This document shows positions 50,561 through 61,958 of a DNA stretch of 62,000 nucleotides, in pieces. Numbering within the stretch: position 1 is the first letter of the stretch; the number at the start of each line of letters is the position of its first letter. The notes under the pieces were generated by a model. It made no database searches, was not told the origin of the DNA, and was given only the letters and a program-made list of their open reading frames with translations. Source of the DNA: Symbiodinium natans (lineage: Eukaryota > Sar > Dinophyceae > Suessiales > Symbiodiniaceae); contig CAJNDS010002113.1 of the NCBI GenBank assembly GCA_905221605.1, positions 1,120,524 through 1,182,523 on the forward strand. Reading direction: 5' to 3'. The translations under genes were made by a program, and so were the position numbers.

Positions 50561-51028
50561 TGTTCTTGAAAGGGCTTAAGGCACCATTTGCCTTTAAAGG
50601 GATTGGTGTAGTTTAGGGTAGCCGATGCCCAATTTTTTGGGGTTCAGTTTGTGCCCAATTAACAGGGTTAGCAAGGCTCAGCAAGGCTTAGTTATGGCTT
50701 GGGGTTGGGGTTCCCTTTTTCTCTCTCCTGGGTCTTGATCTCAATTTCAGGGCTTCTGGTTTAGGGACGGCTGGGTGGCATGCCCTGGAAGCCCCATACC
50801 CTTCATGAACTAGGGAAGATGCCTTAAATGGGATCCTCACTCTGAAAAGAGTACACTCCTTAGCCGAAAGAAGTGCTGGAGCTTTCTGATTCTTGGTAGG
50901 GGGTTTAGAGCTGCTTGGGGCTCAGGCTTGGCACTATGTAGAAGGGGTAGGGCCCGTGTTATGTGGCTACTTCGGCTAATACGGGCACTATGTACGCTAT
51001 ACATCGAAACGGTCAAGGGTGGTAGGTT

Positions 51029-51128
51029 GGGATGTTCCCCCTGAAACTAACAGTCCTTAATGGCCTTAATAGGAAGTACAGTAGGGGGCCCTAGGATCCC
51101 TATAAAGGACTGTTAGGTTGATCGTCCC
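51029..51128. mobile_element. Palindromic element, family A, copy 5
   Basis: GATGTTCCCCCTGAAACTAAC and AAGGACTGTTAGG arms; the right end is diverged. Confidence 0.7.
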
Positions 51129-51337
51129 TTCTAACAAAGGGTGGCCAGTGTCCCTTAACGTCGCCTTGCAGAACGCAGGACCCTCATGTCCCTGATCCCT
51201 AAACCCTAAACCTTAAACCCTAGACCCGAGACCCTAAACCCTAAACCCTAAACCCTAAACCCTAAGCCCTAAACCCTAAACCCTAAGCCCTAAACCCTAA
51301 ACCCTAAACCCTAAAACGTAAACCCTAAACCCTAAAC

Positions 51338-52866
51338 TCCAGTTATCCTTTTGGTAGGCCGCCCGGGTCTTGAGACCTGGTGGACGGTGCATCCTTCTGT
51401 CAGGCCGGTGTGTTGGGGAAGGGTTCGGGGTCTTCTCGGGCCCCTAGTTCCCAGAGCTTAGTACCTGGCATCTTGAGGGGTGATGCCTTGTACCTAGGGC
51501 TTATTCAAAGTTGTACCCTGCATGCAGGAGTAATGACAGTTAACACCCTACTAGGGCTCTAAGGTGTTGAGACTGATGACTACAGTCGCGAGAGGCCCTA
51601 CACCTTAAAAGCCCTAAAACCCCGCAAGCCCTGCCAGCCCTTTTAGCCCTGTAAGCCCTGCACGCCCTATAAACCCTACAAAATCCTAAACCTTAAGCCC
51701 TCTAACACCCTGTAAAAACCTAAAAACCCTAAAAAGGCCCAGAAGCCCTGGCGAGCCGCCCTCTAACCCCCCATAACCACGAAGCGCCCTCAAACGCAAG
51801 CCTGTTTAGGGTTTAGGGTTTAGGGGAGTCGGACTTTGTGGTTTCAGGGTTTCTCTGGAACCCGATGCCCCACAAATCTGTGGATGCTTTGTTTTGGGCC
51901 TCGACCCCCGAAAACTAGTAGGTATTGGGGGTATGTTTCTGAAGCTGCTATTTCAGAGCCTATGCCCCAAAATAGTAGTTATTGTGTTGGGGGGGGGGAA
52001 CCAGGGATCATGGTGGGATAGAGGGCCCAGCAGCAGACCCGCTGCAACTACACGGAGGCTAAAAGGAGTTTCTGGGAACCCCGAAGGAAGGAAGCTCTTG
52101 GATGTAGCACATACCGCCTACCGTGCCGCAACATGTGGGGGTTTTGTCGGGCTTCCCTGGATGAAGGTCCCCTTCTTGAGCCTCCTATTACTACCATATT
52201 ATGGAGCCGTTTATTTTATGACATCCCCACATACTGGGACTACAAGACCCTTTACATATCCTTAACCCCCCCCATAAGCCTTGTAAATCCTAAAAACCCA
52301 TGAGCCCGTATGCTTTCTAAAGATCCCAACCCTCACTGGGATCCCAACTATTACCCTAAACCCTAGCCTAAACCCGTGAAGCTGTCCAAGGCCGACCAAA
52401 GCAGTTAGCCGAGGCAGTGGTGCAGGCTGGGGTTTAAAATTTAGGTTTTAGGGTTTAGGATTCAGGGTTTCAGGGTTTCAGGGTTTCAGGGTTTAGGGTT
52501 TAGGGTTTAGGGATTTCTAGGGGAGGTTCTTTGGGCCCTTGGGCTTGACGCAGTATAGAAGGGTATGTGAGGAGTCCCCCTTTCAAGGGCCCACACTCCG
52601 GGACCCCCTAAGAGGGTTTAGGGTTTAGGGTTTAGGGTTTAGGGTTTAGGATGTAGGGTTTGCAGAGGTGAGTGCATTAGTTTGGGGTTGAGGGCTTCAG
52701 GTTTGGGCTTTCCATCCTGCAAGACATCCTTGCTGATCCGACAGCCTACCTTCTGAGGGCCCAAGGCAACTAGCTGAAGCCCTACCTTAGGAGCCCAAAG
52801 CCGACTTTTTTGTAGGATACCTAAGAATCCTATAGTAGGTTTCACAGGCATAGCCTACAAAACAAA
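51338..52866. other. Stretch without a supported gene
   Basis: Several unremarkable open frames (for example 51380-51562 and 51894-52265) without splice-site or family support, a diverged family G element at 52530-52612, and TTTAGGG blocks at 52490-52512 and 52616-52652. Confidence 0.4.
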
Positions 52867-52973
52867 ACCCCACACCCCAAACCCTAAACCCTAAACACTT
52901 AACCCTAAACCCTAAACCCTAGACCCTATAGACCCTAAACCCTAAACCCTAAACCCCCTAAGCAACTTCGCAG

Positions 52974-53072
52974 GGCCCCTGGGAGAGCGTGGGGGCTTGG
53001 TCCTTACAGCGCCTGGGCCGCCACGGCCCTCAGCGGCGCCTGCAGATGCTTGAGGAGCAGCCGCCCGGCACG
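52974..53072 (+). CDS. Exon of unknown gene
   Basis: Acceptor TTCGCAG|G, donor GTTTAGGG, exactly 33 codons: GPWESVGAWSLQRLGRHGPQ then RRLQMLEEQPPGT. Basic, helical. C-rich array before, TTTGGGG array after. Unknown family. Confidence 0.6.
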
Positions 53073-53175
53073 GTTTAGGGTTTGGGGTTTGGGGTTTGGG
53101 GTTTGGGGTTTGGGGTTTGGGGTTTGGGGTTTGGGGTTTGGGGTTTGGGGTTTGGGGTTTGGGGTTTGGGGTTCA
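53073..53175 (+). repeat. TTTGGGG array
   Basis: About 14 units in which every A of TTTAGGG is G. Pure variant array at an intron start. Confidence 0.95.
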
Positions 53176-53440
53176 TAAGGGTTTAGGGTTTAGGGGTTAC
53201 AGGGCTTAGGGTTTGTTGCGGGTTGGGTGTACGTAGGGCGGTATATCTAGACTTTGACGATCTGCTGAGGTTGTGAGAGCTCAAGTGTAGCAATGCTGGG
53301 CTCGGGTGAGGGCCCGGTGTTCTTGGGGTGGTTGTGGGATGTACCATAAACCCTAAACCCTAAACCCTAAACCCTAAACCCTAAACCCTAAACCCTTAGA
53401 TGGTTTGAGGGGTTCTGGTTGAAGTGCGGGCCGATCCGAG

Positions 53441-53547
53441 GCTCATCGCACTCAAGCGCCTTCCAGCGCGCGCCAGTGCGCCGGACCTGGCCGGACCCGA
53501 AGGCTCCCAAGAGCTGCAGGACCGAAAGCTTCTCTTGTCAGAAGGAG
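53441..53547 (+). CDS. Exon of unknown gene
   Basis: Acceptor TCCGAG|G, donor G|GTGCAAGG. It reads LIALKRLPARASAPDLAGPE then GSQELQDRKLLLSEG. Good coding character; likely the same gene as 52974. Confidence 0.6.
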
Positions 53548-54414
53548 GTGCAAGGCCTTACTCTTAGTAGTAGAGTAGATAACCTTTAGCCTTTTTGGGT
53601 TAATATATTCCCCTTATAATCCCAAAGGTTAACCTTTAAAACCCCTAGGTACTGGACAACTAAGTACTTACCACCTGGGTACTCTATGTACCTACAGTTT
53701 GGTAGGAATTGCCTTTAGTTGGTAGGCATAAGGCTGTCGGTAAAGAGGGTCCCAGGTATCAACCCCCCACACATACGCAAGGAAAGAGGAAAGGGTGCCC
53801 TCAGCTGCCCTTGAAAAATACCGCGCATGTCCATCTGCATGATTATTCCGCGTAGGGCTTCTGGTCACCGACTCATGGTTGCGGGATTCCAGACATTTCC
53901 CCGGACAGGAGGATGGCGACCTCCTCCCCAAGACCAAGTCGCAGGAGACCCGAAGAACACCCGGGTTTAGGGTTTAGGGTTGAGGGTTTAGGGCTGAGGG
54001 TTTAGGGTTAGGGTTTAGGGGTGCTACCCCGTGCTGTTCAGGGCCACAAGGACTTTCAGGCACAGGGTTCTGAAGGGTTGGTTGGGCTGACCCCCCCCAC
54101 CTAATCCTCAAATCCCCGCTACAACCCCTAAAGATCAAGAGTCCTAAGCCCTAACGCTCAAGCACCCTTAAGAACCCTTAGCCCTAAACTTGAACCCTAC
54201 ACCCTAAAAGCCAGTAGCCCTAAACCCTGAAGAACCCTAAGCCCCAAACCTTAATTCCTGAACCCTAAACCTTCAAACCTCAACCCTGAACCCTAAACCC
54301 CAAACCCTAAACCCTAAACCCTGAACCCTGAACCCTGTAAACCTAAACCCCAACCCTGAAGAACCCTGAAAGAACCCCTTGGGAACAGAACCCTAAGCAC
54401 GGAACGCGGCGCAG

Positions 54415-54454
54415 CGAGGAGATCCGCGAGATGTGGGCAGACATGGGCCTATGA
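54415..54454 (+). CDS. Terminal exon of unknown gene
   Basis: After GGCGCAG or CGAG|G the frame reads SEEIREMWADMGL then TGA. Probably the end of the gene with the exons at 52974 and 53441. Confidence 0.5.
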
Positions 54455-54817
54455 CCTTTTCGGTTAAAAAGAGGGGCTTAGGGTTTGGGGTTTGGGGTCT
54501 AGGGTTTAGGGTTCTATAGGGGTTAAAGTAGGGTTTAAGGTTTGGGGTTCGGGCTTGAAGGCTTTCGGGTTTTGCGCTTGGGGCGGTAGAGTTTCATGGC
54601 TATTTAGGGTGTTTTTAGTGCTTTGCAAATCAGGGCTTGTCTGTTTTTCGGGTTTAGGGTCACCTAAACCCTGAACCCTCCTTCCCGCTCCAATGTATCA
54701 GAGTTTGCAGTGCTTTCCTTGCATTTTTTCGGGAGGAACCCTAAACCCTTAATTAACCCCAAACCCTAAATAACTTTAAACAACCCGAACCCTAAACCCG
54801 AAACCGCTGCCTTGCAG

Positions 54818-54838
54818 GTTCTACCTGCCGTCAGTGCT
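54818..54838 (+). CDS. 21-nt micro-exon joined to the terminal exon at 55690
   Basis: Acceptor CTTGCAG|G, donor GTTTAGGG. It reads FYLPSVL across the join, and its phase (2) fits the next exon exactly. Confidence 0.45.
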
Positions 54839-55689
54839 GTTTAGGGCTTGTCTGGGTTGTCAGGGACCCTTCACCTAGGGTTGAGGGTTGAGGTTCACGC
54901 GACTCGTTTGTAGGTTTGGGGTTGCAGGTCGGGACATAGGTCTCCGGGTTAGGGTTTAGGATTTAAGGTTCAGGGTTCAGGGTTTAGGATTTAGGGTTTA
55001 GGGCTTAGGGTTTAGGGTTTAGGGGTTAGGGGTTTAGGAGTGAGAGTCGAGTTCCTAGAGTTTGAAGCAGCTTGAGTGGCAGGAGCCTCAACACGGAAGC
55101 CCCGCAACAGGGTCCCCATCGTAGTGATCCGACTCTCTATGAAAATCCTAAGGCCCATAACCAAAATCACCACAGTGATCGTGAAGCCTATAAACACCCC
55201 AAGCCCTATGCCATATAAACCCCTAAACTTCCCAAATTCCCACACTAAACCAAATTCCCACACTAAACCCGGAACCCTAAACCCCAAACCCTATAAGCCT
55301 CAGAAGCCTAAATCCATGAGTTCAACAAACCCTCAACAGTTTAAACGCCCAAAGCTCCATATCCAACCCCGAACAACCTCTCAGCTTTGCAAACACCTAC
55401 AGGCCACAAGTCAGGAAACCTTAAAGAAACCCTAAACCCTAAACCCTAAACCCTAAACCCCATAAGCACCCTGAGCCCGTGGGCACTCAAGCCTAAACAA
55501 GCCTTAAACCCTACAAGCACCCCAATTAAGCCCCACGTCTAACCCTGAAGAACCCCCAAGCCCTAAACCCAAAAGAAGCCCTCAAATGAGGGCTTTGGGT
55601 TCAGGATTTAGGGCTTAGGGTCCCTAAACCCTAAACCCTAATCCCTAATCCCTAAACCCTAAACCCTAAACCCTAAACCCCCTGCGCAG

Positions 55690-55789
55690 ACGTATCGACT
55701 CCCTCGAGCTGCTGGTGCACAACACCCTCGCCGAGCTGGTGACCATCGCGAACGAAGCGGGTGTGCCGACGGGCGGCAAGGCCCGCTGA
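55690..55789 (+). CDS. Terminal exon of unknown gene
   Basis: Acceptor TGCGCAG after CCCTAAA units. It reads RIDSLELLVHNTLAELVTIA then NEAGVPTGGKAR before TGA. Leucine-rich amphipathic helix and a basic tail. Only about 1.3 kb after the previous gene end, in the same direction. Confidence 0.65.
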
Positions 55790-56004
55790 GGGTTTCGGTT
55801 TCTAAACAGTATAGGGTTTAGGGCTTGGGGTTTAGGGTTTAGGGTTTCGGGTCCTAGACAGTTTTTGGGTTCAGGGGTTAATCCTCCCGAGCCCCAAACC
55901 TAAAATCTAAACCCTGAACTTTAAGCTTTAAACCCTAAACCCTGAACCCTAAACCCTGAACCCTGAACCCTGAACCCTGAACCCCTCAACCCTAAACTCT
56001 CAAG

Positions 56005-56065
56005 CGGTGAACTGGAGCCTCAGGCGCGCGGGAGGCCTGCTGCTGGTGCTGCGGGGGCCTCTGGG
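56005..56065 (+). CDS. Exon of unknown gene
   Basis: Acceptor CTCAAG, donor GGG|GTTTAGGG. It reads VNWSLRRAGGLLLVLRGPLG. Confidence 0.45.
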
Positions 56066-56170
56066 GTTTAGGGTTTAGGGTTTCGGGTTTAGGGTTTAGG
56101 GAGGGTTTAGGGTTTAGGGTTTAGGGTTTAGGGTTTAGGGTTTAGGGTTTAGGGTTTAGGGTTTAGGGTT
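56064..56170 (+). repeat. TTTAGGG array, about 14 units
   Basis: Starts at the donor of the exon 56005-56065. Confidence 0.9.
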
Positions 56171-56461
56171 CGGCTTTTTACGTTTGGAGCTGGAAGTCAT
56201 TGGGCTGTGCTGTGTGATTTTTTGCAGCCTCCTTCCTTTTCGCGGAAACCAAAAAAAACATGGAAGAACCCTACCCCCCAGTTACCTACCTACTACCTAC
56301 CCCCATCCCAAGAATAGATAGCCTGCAGACACGAAAGAATTGAATACCTACTGCTATTTCAGACTAGTTCAACCCCAAGAAAGATCATTTCAGGTTCTGA
56401 AAACTTCCAGCTATAAAGCCTAAACTTAACCCTAAACGCCAAAACCCTCTGGTCCTTGAAG

Positions 56462-56635
56462 GGGCCGGCGGGAAAACACACAAGAAATGGCCGGTGGGGT
56501 GGTTGTACTTCGGGTTACTCGGCAGTAGCTAAAGAAGTCTTCGGCCACTCACGCCAGGGCCGGGGCGGCATAGGGGTTTGCCACGGGAAGGGAGGAGGAA
56601 GCCAAGAAAAGAACCACCCCGCCGGGCCCTTTAGG
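56462..56635 (+). CDS. Long exon candidate, glycine/basic rich
   Basis: Acceptor TTGAAG|G, donor AGG|GTTTAGGG, 58 codons. It reads GPAGKHTRNGRWGGCTSGYS and AVAKEVFGHSRQGRGGIGVC, ending KNHPAGPF. The largest open exon island of the window. Unknown family; possibly RNA-binding from the Gly/Arg content, a guess. Confidence 0.5.
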
Positions 56636-57636
56636 GTTTAGGGTTTAGGGTCTAGGGTTTGAGGTTTAGGGTTTAGGGTAAAGGGTTAAGGGTTCAGGGT
56701 TCAGGGTTCAGGGTTTGGGGTTTGGGGTTTGGGGTTTTGGGCGTGCAGTCAGTGTGTGTGTGTGTGTGTGTGCTGGTTAGTGCGTAGCGAAGCGAAGCAC
56801 GGTAAGCGTTTCGTTGTTGCCTTGTACACAGTTTTGCAGCGTCGAAGCCTTTGCAGCTCGAAAGGTCTGCAAAGGGTAGAGGTCTGTTCTTGCTAGGTTC
56901 GCACTTTAGACTTGCCCACCGCCGCCCCTTGCACCTCCAGGGAATTTGGTAGTTCCATGCTAGGATGGCTGAAATCAGCTGAACTGCTCGATTTGCGCAT
57001 CCCAGGAAAATGATGCACAGGGTGTCACGGAGTCGTGAGGGCTGGCGGGTGGGACTTCGAATACAACTCTAGAGACGTGTGTGTGTGTGTGTCTCTTGGA
57101 CCAACGGCCCGATGTCTCGTTTGTTCCTGGGGGCCAGGGGGGGGGCTGGGGGTACCTCCTATTTGGAGAAGTTAGGTCCCAAGTAGGGTTTAGGGTTTAG
57201 GGTTTAGGGTTTAGGGTTTAGGGTTTAGGGTTTAGGGTTTAGGGCACCCTTAGTGGGTTCCTCCATGAAACAACTCAGCGGCGACCGAGGTCCGCAGATT
57301 CGGGCTGAGTTTGGTTTAGGGCGTATATGGGGTTCGTTCTGGATGCTTGTGGCTTGGAGCTACAGAAATGTGTTCACCATATTTCCCACACCGTACTTGC
57401 ACCACAAGATCATGGTAATATGACGACGTTGGGAGTACTTTAGATGAGCCCCTTTCGCGAGACCCTGCGCCCCGGATCCATTGCAGAACTGCTGAGAATT
57501 TGGGAAGCTGCCCTAGAGTACTAAGCCCTAGACCCCAAGCGTTAAGCCCTAAGCCCTAAGCCCCAAGCCCTAAGCCCTAAGCCCTAAGCCCCAAGCCCCA
57601 AGCCCCAAGCCCAACGCGCTAAGCCCTAAACGCAAG
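56636..57636. other. Stretch without a supported gene
   Basis: TTTAGGG/TTTGGGG repeats, two (GT)n runs (56749-56771, 57077-57091), a family B fragment near 57148, a TTTAGGG array (57185-57245) and a CCCTAAG/CCCCAAG variant array (57535-57615). Confidence 0.5.
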
Positions 57637-57720
57637 CAACCTTCACTTCGCCAAGGCCACCAACGCCATGGCAGGCACGGTCGGTTCAGGGTTCCAGCTT
57701 CCTGGCGTTTGGACTTCATG
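57637..57720 (+). CDS. Exon of unknown gene
   Basis: After CGCAAG the frame reads NLHFAKATNAMAGTVGSGFQ then LPGVWTS, and GTTTCGG follows as donor. An alternative AG|G acceptor lies at 57656. Confidence 0.45.
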
Positions 57721-58247
57721 GTTTCGGGTTTAGGGTTTAGGGTTTTTAGGCTTCTGGAGTCAAGGTTAGGAGTCTACAGCGGTGGGGTTTCGGGTGTTGG
57801 GGTTCAGGCTGGGTGTTGGGGGCTTGAGGGATCTTGGTTGAACGTGCTAGGCTGGAGATAGGCTTTTTGGAGGAGTCGGCTTGACACGAGAATCGCAGCA
57901 TAATGAGCCCTAAGTTAACTTAAACTTTACGAATCGTGCACCCACGACAAACTCGAAAAGGAGCTACATTGCAGAGCCGGGCCGCACCTGCGACCCAGAG
58001 TTTCTCACTACTCAAACCCTATGGCCAAGCTTCCCACATCCCCAAAAATCCACGGACTACCTGCAACTCCTCTCATGACAGGGTGTAGCATAGCTCCTGC
58101 CCTAAAGAAAGTTGATACTTGGGGTCCTGATTGAAGCGTCCCTGCTTCCAAGTTTAGGGTTTAGGGTTTAGGGTTTAGGGTTTAGGGTTTAGGGTGTAGG
58201 GGTTGTTGTTGCACACCCTGGAGGTGCCGTCCCAGGGCAGGCGCGCG

Positions 58248-58416
58248 CGGTGAGCTGGCGTTAGACGAGCCGGAGTTTGCAGGGTTTTGGCTTTGGGGTT
58301 TCGGGTTTCGGGTTTAGGGGGTTTAGGGTTTAGGGTTCAGGGTTCAGGGTTCAGGGTTCAGGGTTGAGGGGTTTAGGGTGTGAGCTGGCGTTAGACGAGC
58401 CGCAGTGTGCAGGGCA
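58248..58416 (+). repeat. Direct duplication of a 36-bp coding-like segment
   Basis: GTGAGCTGGCGTTAGACGAGCC followed by G[GC]AGT[TG]TGCAGGG occurs at about 58250 and 58379 (quoted in parts). Both could read ELALDEP. TTTAGGG and GGGTTCA units fill the space between. Confidence 0.75.
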
Positions 58417-58544
58417 CAGGGTTGAAGCTCGACCCCTGAAGGGTTTACAGTCCTTAAGCCCTAAAACCCTAGAGATTTTGGATTTAGGGTTTAGGGGTCC
58501 GAGTACCCTAAGCCCGAAACCCTAAACCCACCCTCATTTTCAGT

Positions 58545-58630
58545 ATGGATCCCCCCCAAAAGCGGCGTTTCGGAATGTCGGACGGCAGAGTTCTCGCTAG
58601 GAGAGCACAAGCCATCATGCCCTTTCTAGG
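58545..58630 (+). CDS. First exon of unknown gene
   Basis: After TTTTCAGT the ATG opens MDPPQKRRFGMSDGRVLARR then AQAIMPFLG; donor GTTTAAGG. The basic N-terminus fits a nuclear or ribosomal protein, but I cannot name it. If AG at 58542-58543 is a real acceptor, part of the 5' leader is a separate exon. Confidence 0.55.
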
Positions 58631-59123
58631 GTTTAAGGTCTAGGGTCTAGTCTAGGGTTTAGGGTTTAGGGTTCAGGGTTTAGGGTTTAGGGTTTAGGGT
58701 TTAGGGTTTAGGGTTTAGGGTGTAGGGTGTAGGGTGTAGGGTGTAGTCCTCTTTGGGTTCTTTGTCTCATTTTTGTTGCACTGCTGTCTGATGTCAAGAG
58801 CCATTGCTTCAGGTTTATGTGGTTAGGGGGGCCAGGATGTTTAGGGTTCAGGGATTAAGGTCTGCTTTCGTGGCCTGTAAACTACTATTTGCTTAAGACC
58901 ACCCGAAAAGAGCAAAATTATCTTCCTTATAAGGGCAATATGTTTTTTTGGGGGGTTCTTAAGCACATAGTGGCAAAGGTCTTGGACAGAATTCCTGGCC
59001 ATCACTTCGACCAATGTGTTCGTTTGTTTTTCACTTCTGCTGGTGTAGGTCGAAACCTGCAGCGATGGCCTGAATAACCATAATGCCCTAAAGCTCGCAG
59101 CCCTAAACCCTATAGCCTAAGCC

Positions 59124-59230
59124 AGATGGTCCATGTACCTTACGCTTATGTACTTGGGCGGTCAAGTCCCCAAAGAGGAGATACTTTAAGGCCCAAGTAC
59201 TCCCTATGTAGGTACTTGGACCCTTAGGCG
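59124..59230 (+). mobile_element. Family B element, copy
   Basis: GATGGTCCATGTACC to GTAGGTACTTGGACCCTTAGG with the usual core. Confidence 0.75.
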
Positions 59231-59334
59231 CCCTTAGGCTAAGGAGAGAAAGACTCATTGGCTTCCCCCTACACCCTAAACCCTAAACCCTAAACCCTAA
59301 ACCCTAAACCCTAAACCCTAAACCCTTGCCCCAG

Positions 59335-59409
59335 ACTGGCGTCACCGGCGCTGTGGGCAGGCGGCAGGAGGCGTGTCTCCTTGAGCGTGTTTCAAATTCG
59401 GATGCCCAG
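59335..59409 (+). CDS. Exon of unknown gene
   Basis: Acceptor GCCCCAG after a CCCTAAA array. It reads TGVTGAVGRRQEACLLERVS in phase 0; joining in phase 2 from 58630 gives another open frame, so the frame is open to doubt. Donor not resolved. Confidence 0.45.
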
Positions 59410-59614
59410 TACCCTACACCCTTTCTCAGGCCTCAGCTTCCCCGATTCCCAATATACCAAAACATTCAAGTTGGAGCAGGTTAGGTTTCAGGGTTTAGGG
59501 TTTAGGGTTTAGGGTTCAGGGTTTAGGGTTTAGGGTTTAGGGTTTAGGGTTTAGGGTTTAGGGTTTAGGGTCTTCACCAAGGATACCCTTAACCCTTAAC
59601 CATGGAATCCCTAG

Positions 59615-59665
59615 GCCCCGATGAGTTCCAGCGACCGGACAGCGACCGGAAGCCAAACATTTAAG
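59615..59665 (+). CDS. Exon of unknown gene
   Basis: Acceptor CCCTAG|G, donor GTTTAGGG, 17 codons: APMSSSDRTATGSQTFK. Confidence 0.45.
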
Positions 59666-59908
59666 GTTTAGGGTTTAGGGTTTAGGGTTTAAGGTTTAAG
59701 GTTTAGGGTTTAGGGTTTAGGGTTTAGGGCTTAGGGTTTAGGGGGTTCAGGGGGTTTAGGGTGTTTAGGGTGTTTAGGGTGTTTAGGGTGTTTAGGGTTT
59801 GGGGTTCAGGGGTTAGGGTTTAGGGGGTAGTGTTTAGGGTTCTTTGTCCGTTGTTCTTTGTTGTGTGCATGGCAGGCAGGGCTTAGGGTTATAAGTTATA
59901 GGTTTAGG

Positions 59909-60056
59909 GTGTATGGTGCTCATGCGTCTGCTGCTGCTCGTGAAGAGCTCAACACCTGGACGCTCCTACGCCAGCCTGCGCTTGCCCTCTGCGTCGTCTC
60001 AGGGCCCCTCCCATCGAAATGTCTCTCAGGCAAAGCAGGCCGAAAACCTAAACTCC
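59909..60056 (+). CDS. Possible exon, unknown
   Basis: Open frame with ASAAAREELNTWTLLRQPAL then ALCVVSGPLPSKCLSG. Coding-like, but the splice sites are not placed. Confidence 0.35.
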
Positions 60057-60383
60057 AAGGTCCCAGTTTAGGCCCTTGTTCCCTGTTTCTTAGTGGGCAC
60101 CCTTTTGATCTCTAGGTTTATGGGAGCTTTTTAGTCCTTGCGCAGCATCGACGGAGCTCCCTGAACCCCAAAACCTTAAACCAGGGTATAGGGTTTAGGG
60201 TTTAGGGTTTAGGGTTTAGGGTTTAGGGTTTAGGGTAAACCGTGGCTGTTGTGAGGTTCAAGGATTGGCGGTGATTGAGGGTTTGGGGCTCAGGCGCTTC
60301 TACCTTTCAGCCCTTAAGCCCCATAAGCTTCAGCACTCCCAAAACCCTAAACCTCCCAAAACCCTAAACCCTGTACCTTAAAG

Positions 60384-60458
60384 GATTTAGGGTTTAGGGT
60401 TTAGGGTTTAGGGTTTAGGGTTTAGGGTTTAGGGTTTAGGGTTTAGGGTTTAGGGTTA
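60384..60458 (+). repeat. TTTAGGG array, about 11 units
   Basis: Clean heptamers. Confidence 0.95.
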
Positions 60459-60676
60459 GGTCTTGGGTTTATGGCTTGGAGTTCCTAAAACTCTTACTTC
60501 CCCATACACCCTTAAGCACTCAAGCCGAAGTCAGACTGTTGCTTTAGGGTTTAGGACCTAGTCCTAGGGCCCCTGGGTCTTTCTCAGCATCTGCTAAACC
60601 CTGAATCCCAAACCCTAGCCCTAAACCCGAAACCCTAAACCCTAAGACCCTAGACCCTAAACCCCACGCCTCGCAG

Positions 60677-60737
60677 TCCAAAGCCGAATCCGACCTCGTG
60701 AAGAAGTGGCACAAGGCCACGAGGCGGGCGCACCTGA
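60677..60737 (+). CDS. Exon of unknown gene
   Basis: Acceptor CTCGCAG after CCCTAAA-type units, donor A|GTTATCC. It reads SKAESDLVKKWHKATRRAHL, a basic helix. Confidence 0.55.
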
Positions 60738-60851
60738 GTTATCCACACCTTGAAAGCCCTTAAACTAGCATCCCCAGCGTAGGCCGTTTTGCCCGTTTTT
60801 TAGGGTTTAGGGTTTAGGGTTTAGGGTTTAGAGGGTTTAGGGTTTAGGGCT

Positions 60852-60968
60852 ACTATAGGACCCAGGGCGGGCCCTCATTCCCGTGTTTTGGGGGTTCGGT
60901 TTCCCTCAGAAGCCCGCCTTACACCAAAATGGGCACCCTTTTTGATTCCTAGGTTACCCTTGGTCTAG
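60852..60968 (+). mobile_element. Family C element, copy
   Basis: TATAGGACCCAGGGCGGGCC to CTAGGTTACCCTTGGTCTAG with the usual core. Confidence 0.75.
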
Positions 60969-61029
60969 TAAACCCTTAACATGTTTTTGTTTGAGTCGGT
61001 TTCCTTCAAAGGTTGCCCTAAAGCCAAAA

Positions 61030-61410
61030 ACGCCGACAGACGAACTTATGTGTATATGTATACATACAACTCAAGAGCACACATACATACTCGTACACAC
61101 ATTTAGCTACAGGTATGTGTATATGTATAAAAACATAAGCATGTACATATACAAATACATATACATATACATATACGAACAAATAAACAAATGTAAGGAA
61201 ACATATGAAAATAAATATTAGTATGACTATAAATATACATATAAATATAAAACATAAGTATAAAGATAATTATAAATATTAATATAAATATAAGTATATA
61301 AATATGAATATATAAGTATACATAAAATATAAATATACATAGAAATATAAATGTAAATATATATATATATATATATACAAATAAGTGTGTGTATATATAT
61401 ACACACATTC
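61030..61410. repeat. AT-rich ATAC/ATATAA simple-sequence region
   Basis: Cryptic repeats of TATACA, AATATA and CATATA. Tyr/Ile-rich frames on the minus strand are artefacts. No mitochondrial motif seen. Confidence 0.8.
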
Positions 61411-61569
61411 GCACGAAGCCCATGGGAAACCATCAGCAATCCCTCATCCTTGTGGGTTGTTAGTGGGGAGTTAGTCGGGAGCTTCACTCCATAATTGCAA
61501 AGAACCCAAACCCTAAACCCTAACCCTAAACCCTAAACCCTACACCCTAAAGCTGGGGACCTGCGCCAG

Positions 61570-61636
61570 GTCTGTGAATAAGCGAGCAGGCAGAGCGGCT
61601 GCCCCACCGAATGTGACCCCGGCTGCACTTGAGAGG
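61570..61636 (+). CDS. Exon of unknown gene
   Basis: Acceptor GCGCCAG|G, donor GTTTAGGG, 22 codons: SVNKRAGRAAAPPNVTPAAL then ER. Basic Ala/Pro-rich linker type. CCCTAAA block before, TTTAGGG block after. Confidence 0.55.
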
Positions 61637-61846
61637 GTTTAGGGTTTAGGGTTTAGGGTTTAGGGTTTAGGGTTTAGGGTTTAGGGTTTAGGGTTTAGGG
61701 TTTAGGGTGAGATATTTCGGAGTTCAGCAGCTTAGGGTTGAAAGTTCAGTAGGTTGTGGTTTAGAGCTCAGTAGTTCAGGGTTTCAAGTGCTCAGCATTT
61801 TAGGGCTGATTAGAGCTCAGTAGTTTAGGGCTCAGGGCTTCAGAAC

Positions 61847-61958
61847 CTAGGACCCAGAGTAGGCCCCCATTCCCTTGTTTTAGGGTTTAGGTACCCTTAT
61901 AAGCCCCTTTCAACCAGAAAGGGTGCCCTGTTTATTCCTGGGTTGCTCTTGGGTCTAG
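61847..61958 (+). mobile_element. Family C element, intact copy
   Basis: CTAGGACCCAGAGTAGGCCC to GGTTGCTCTTGGGTCTAG, with core AAAGGGTGCCC. The best intact reference for the family (112 bp). Confidence 0.85.

Noticed and set aside
55076-55435. 119-codon frame rich in Pro, Lys and Asn
   Set aside because: Mostly degenerate CCCTAAA and CCATAAA-like sequence; composition follows the repeat.
61103-61487. Tyr/Ile-rich minus-strand frames as a second mitochondrial insert
   Set aside because: They are simple AT repeats without any conserved mitochondrial motif.
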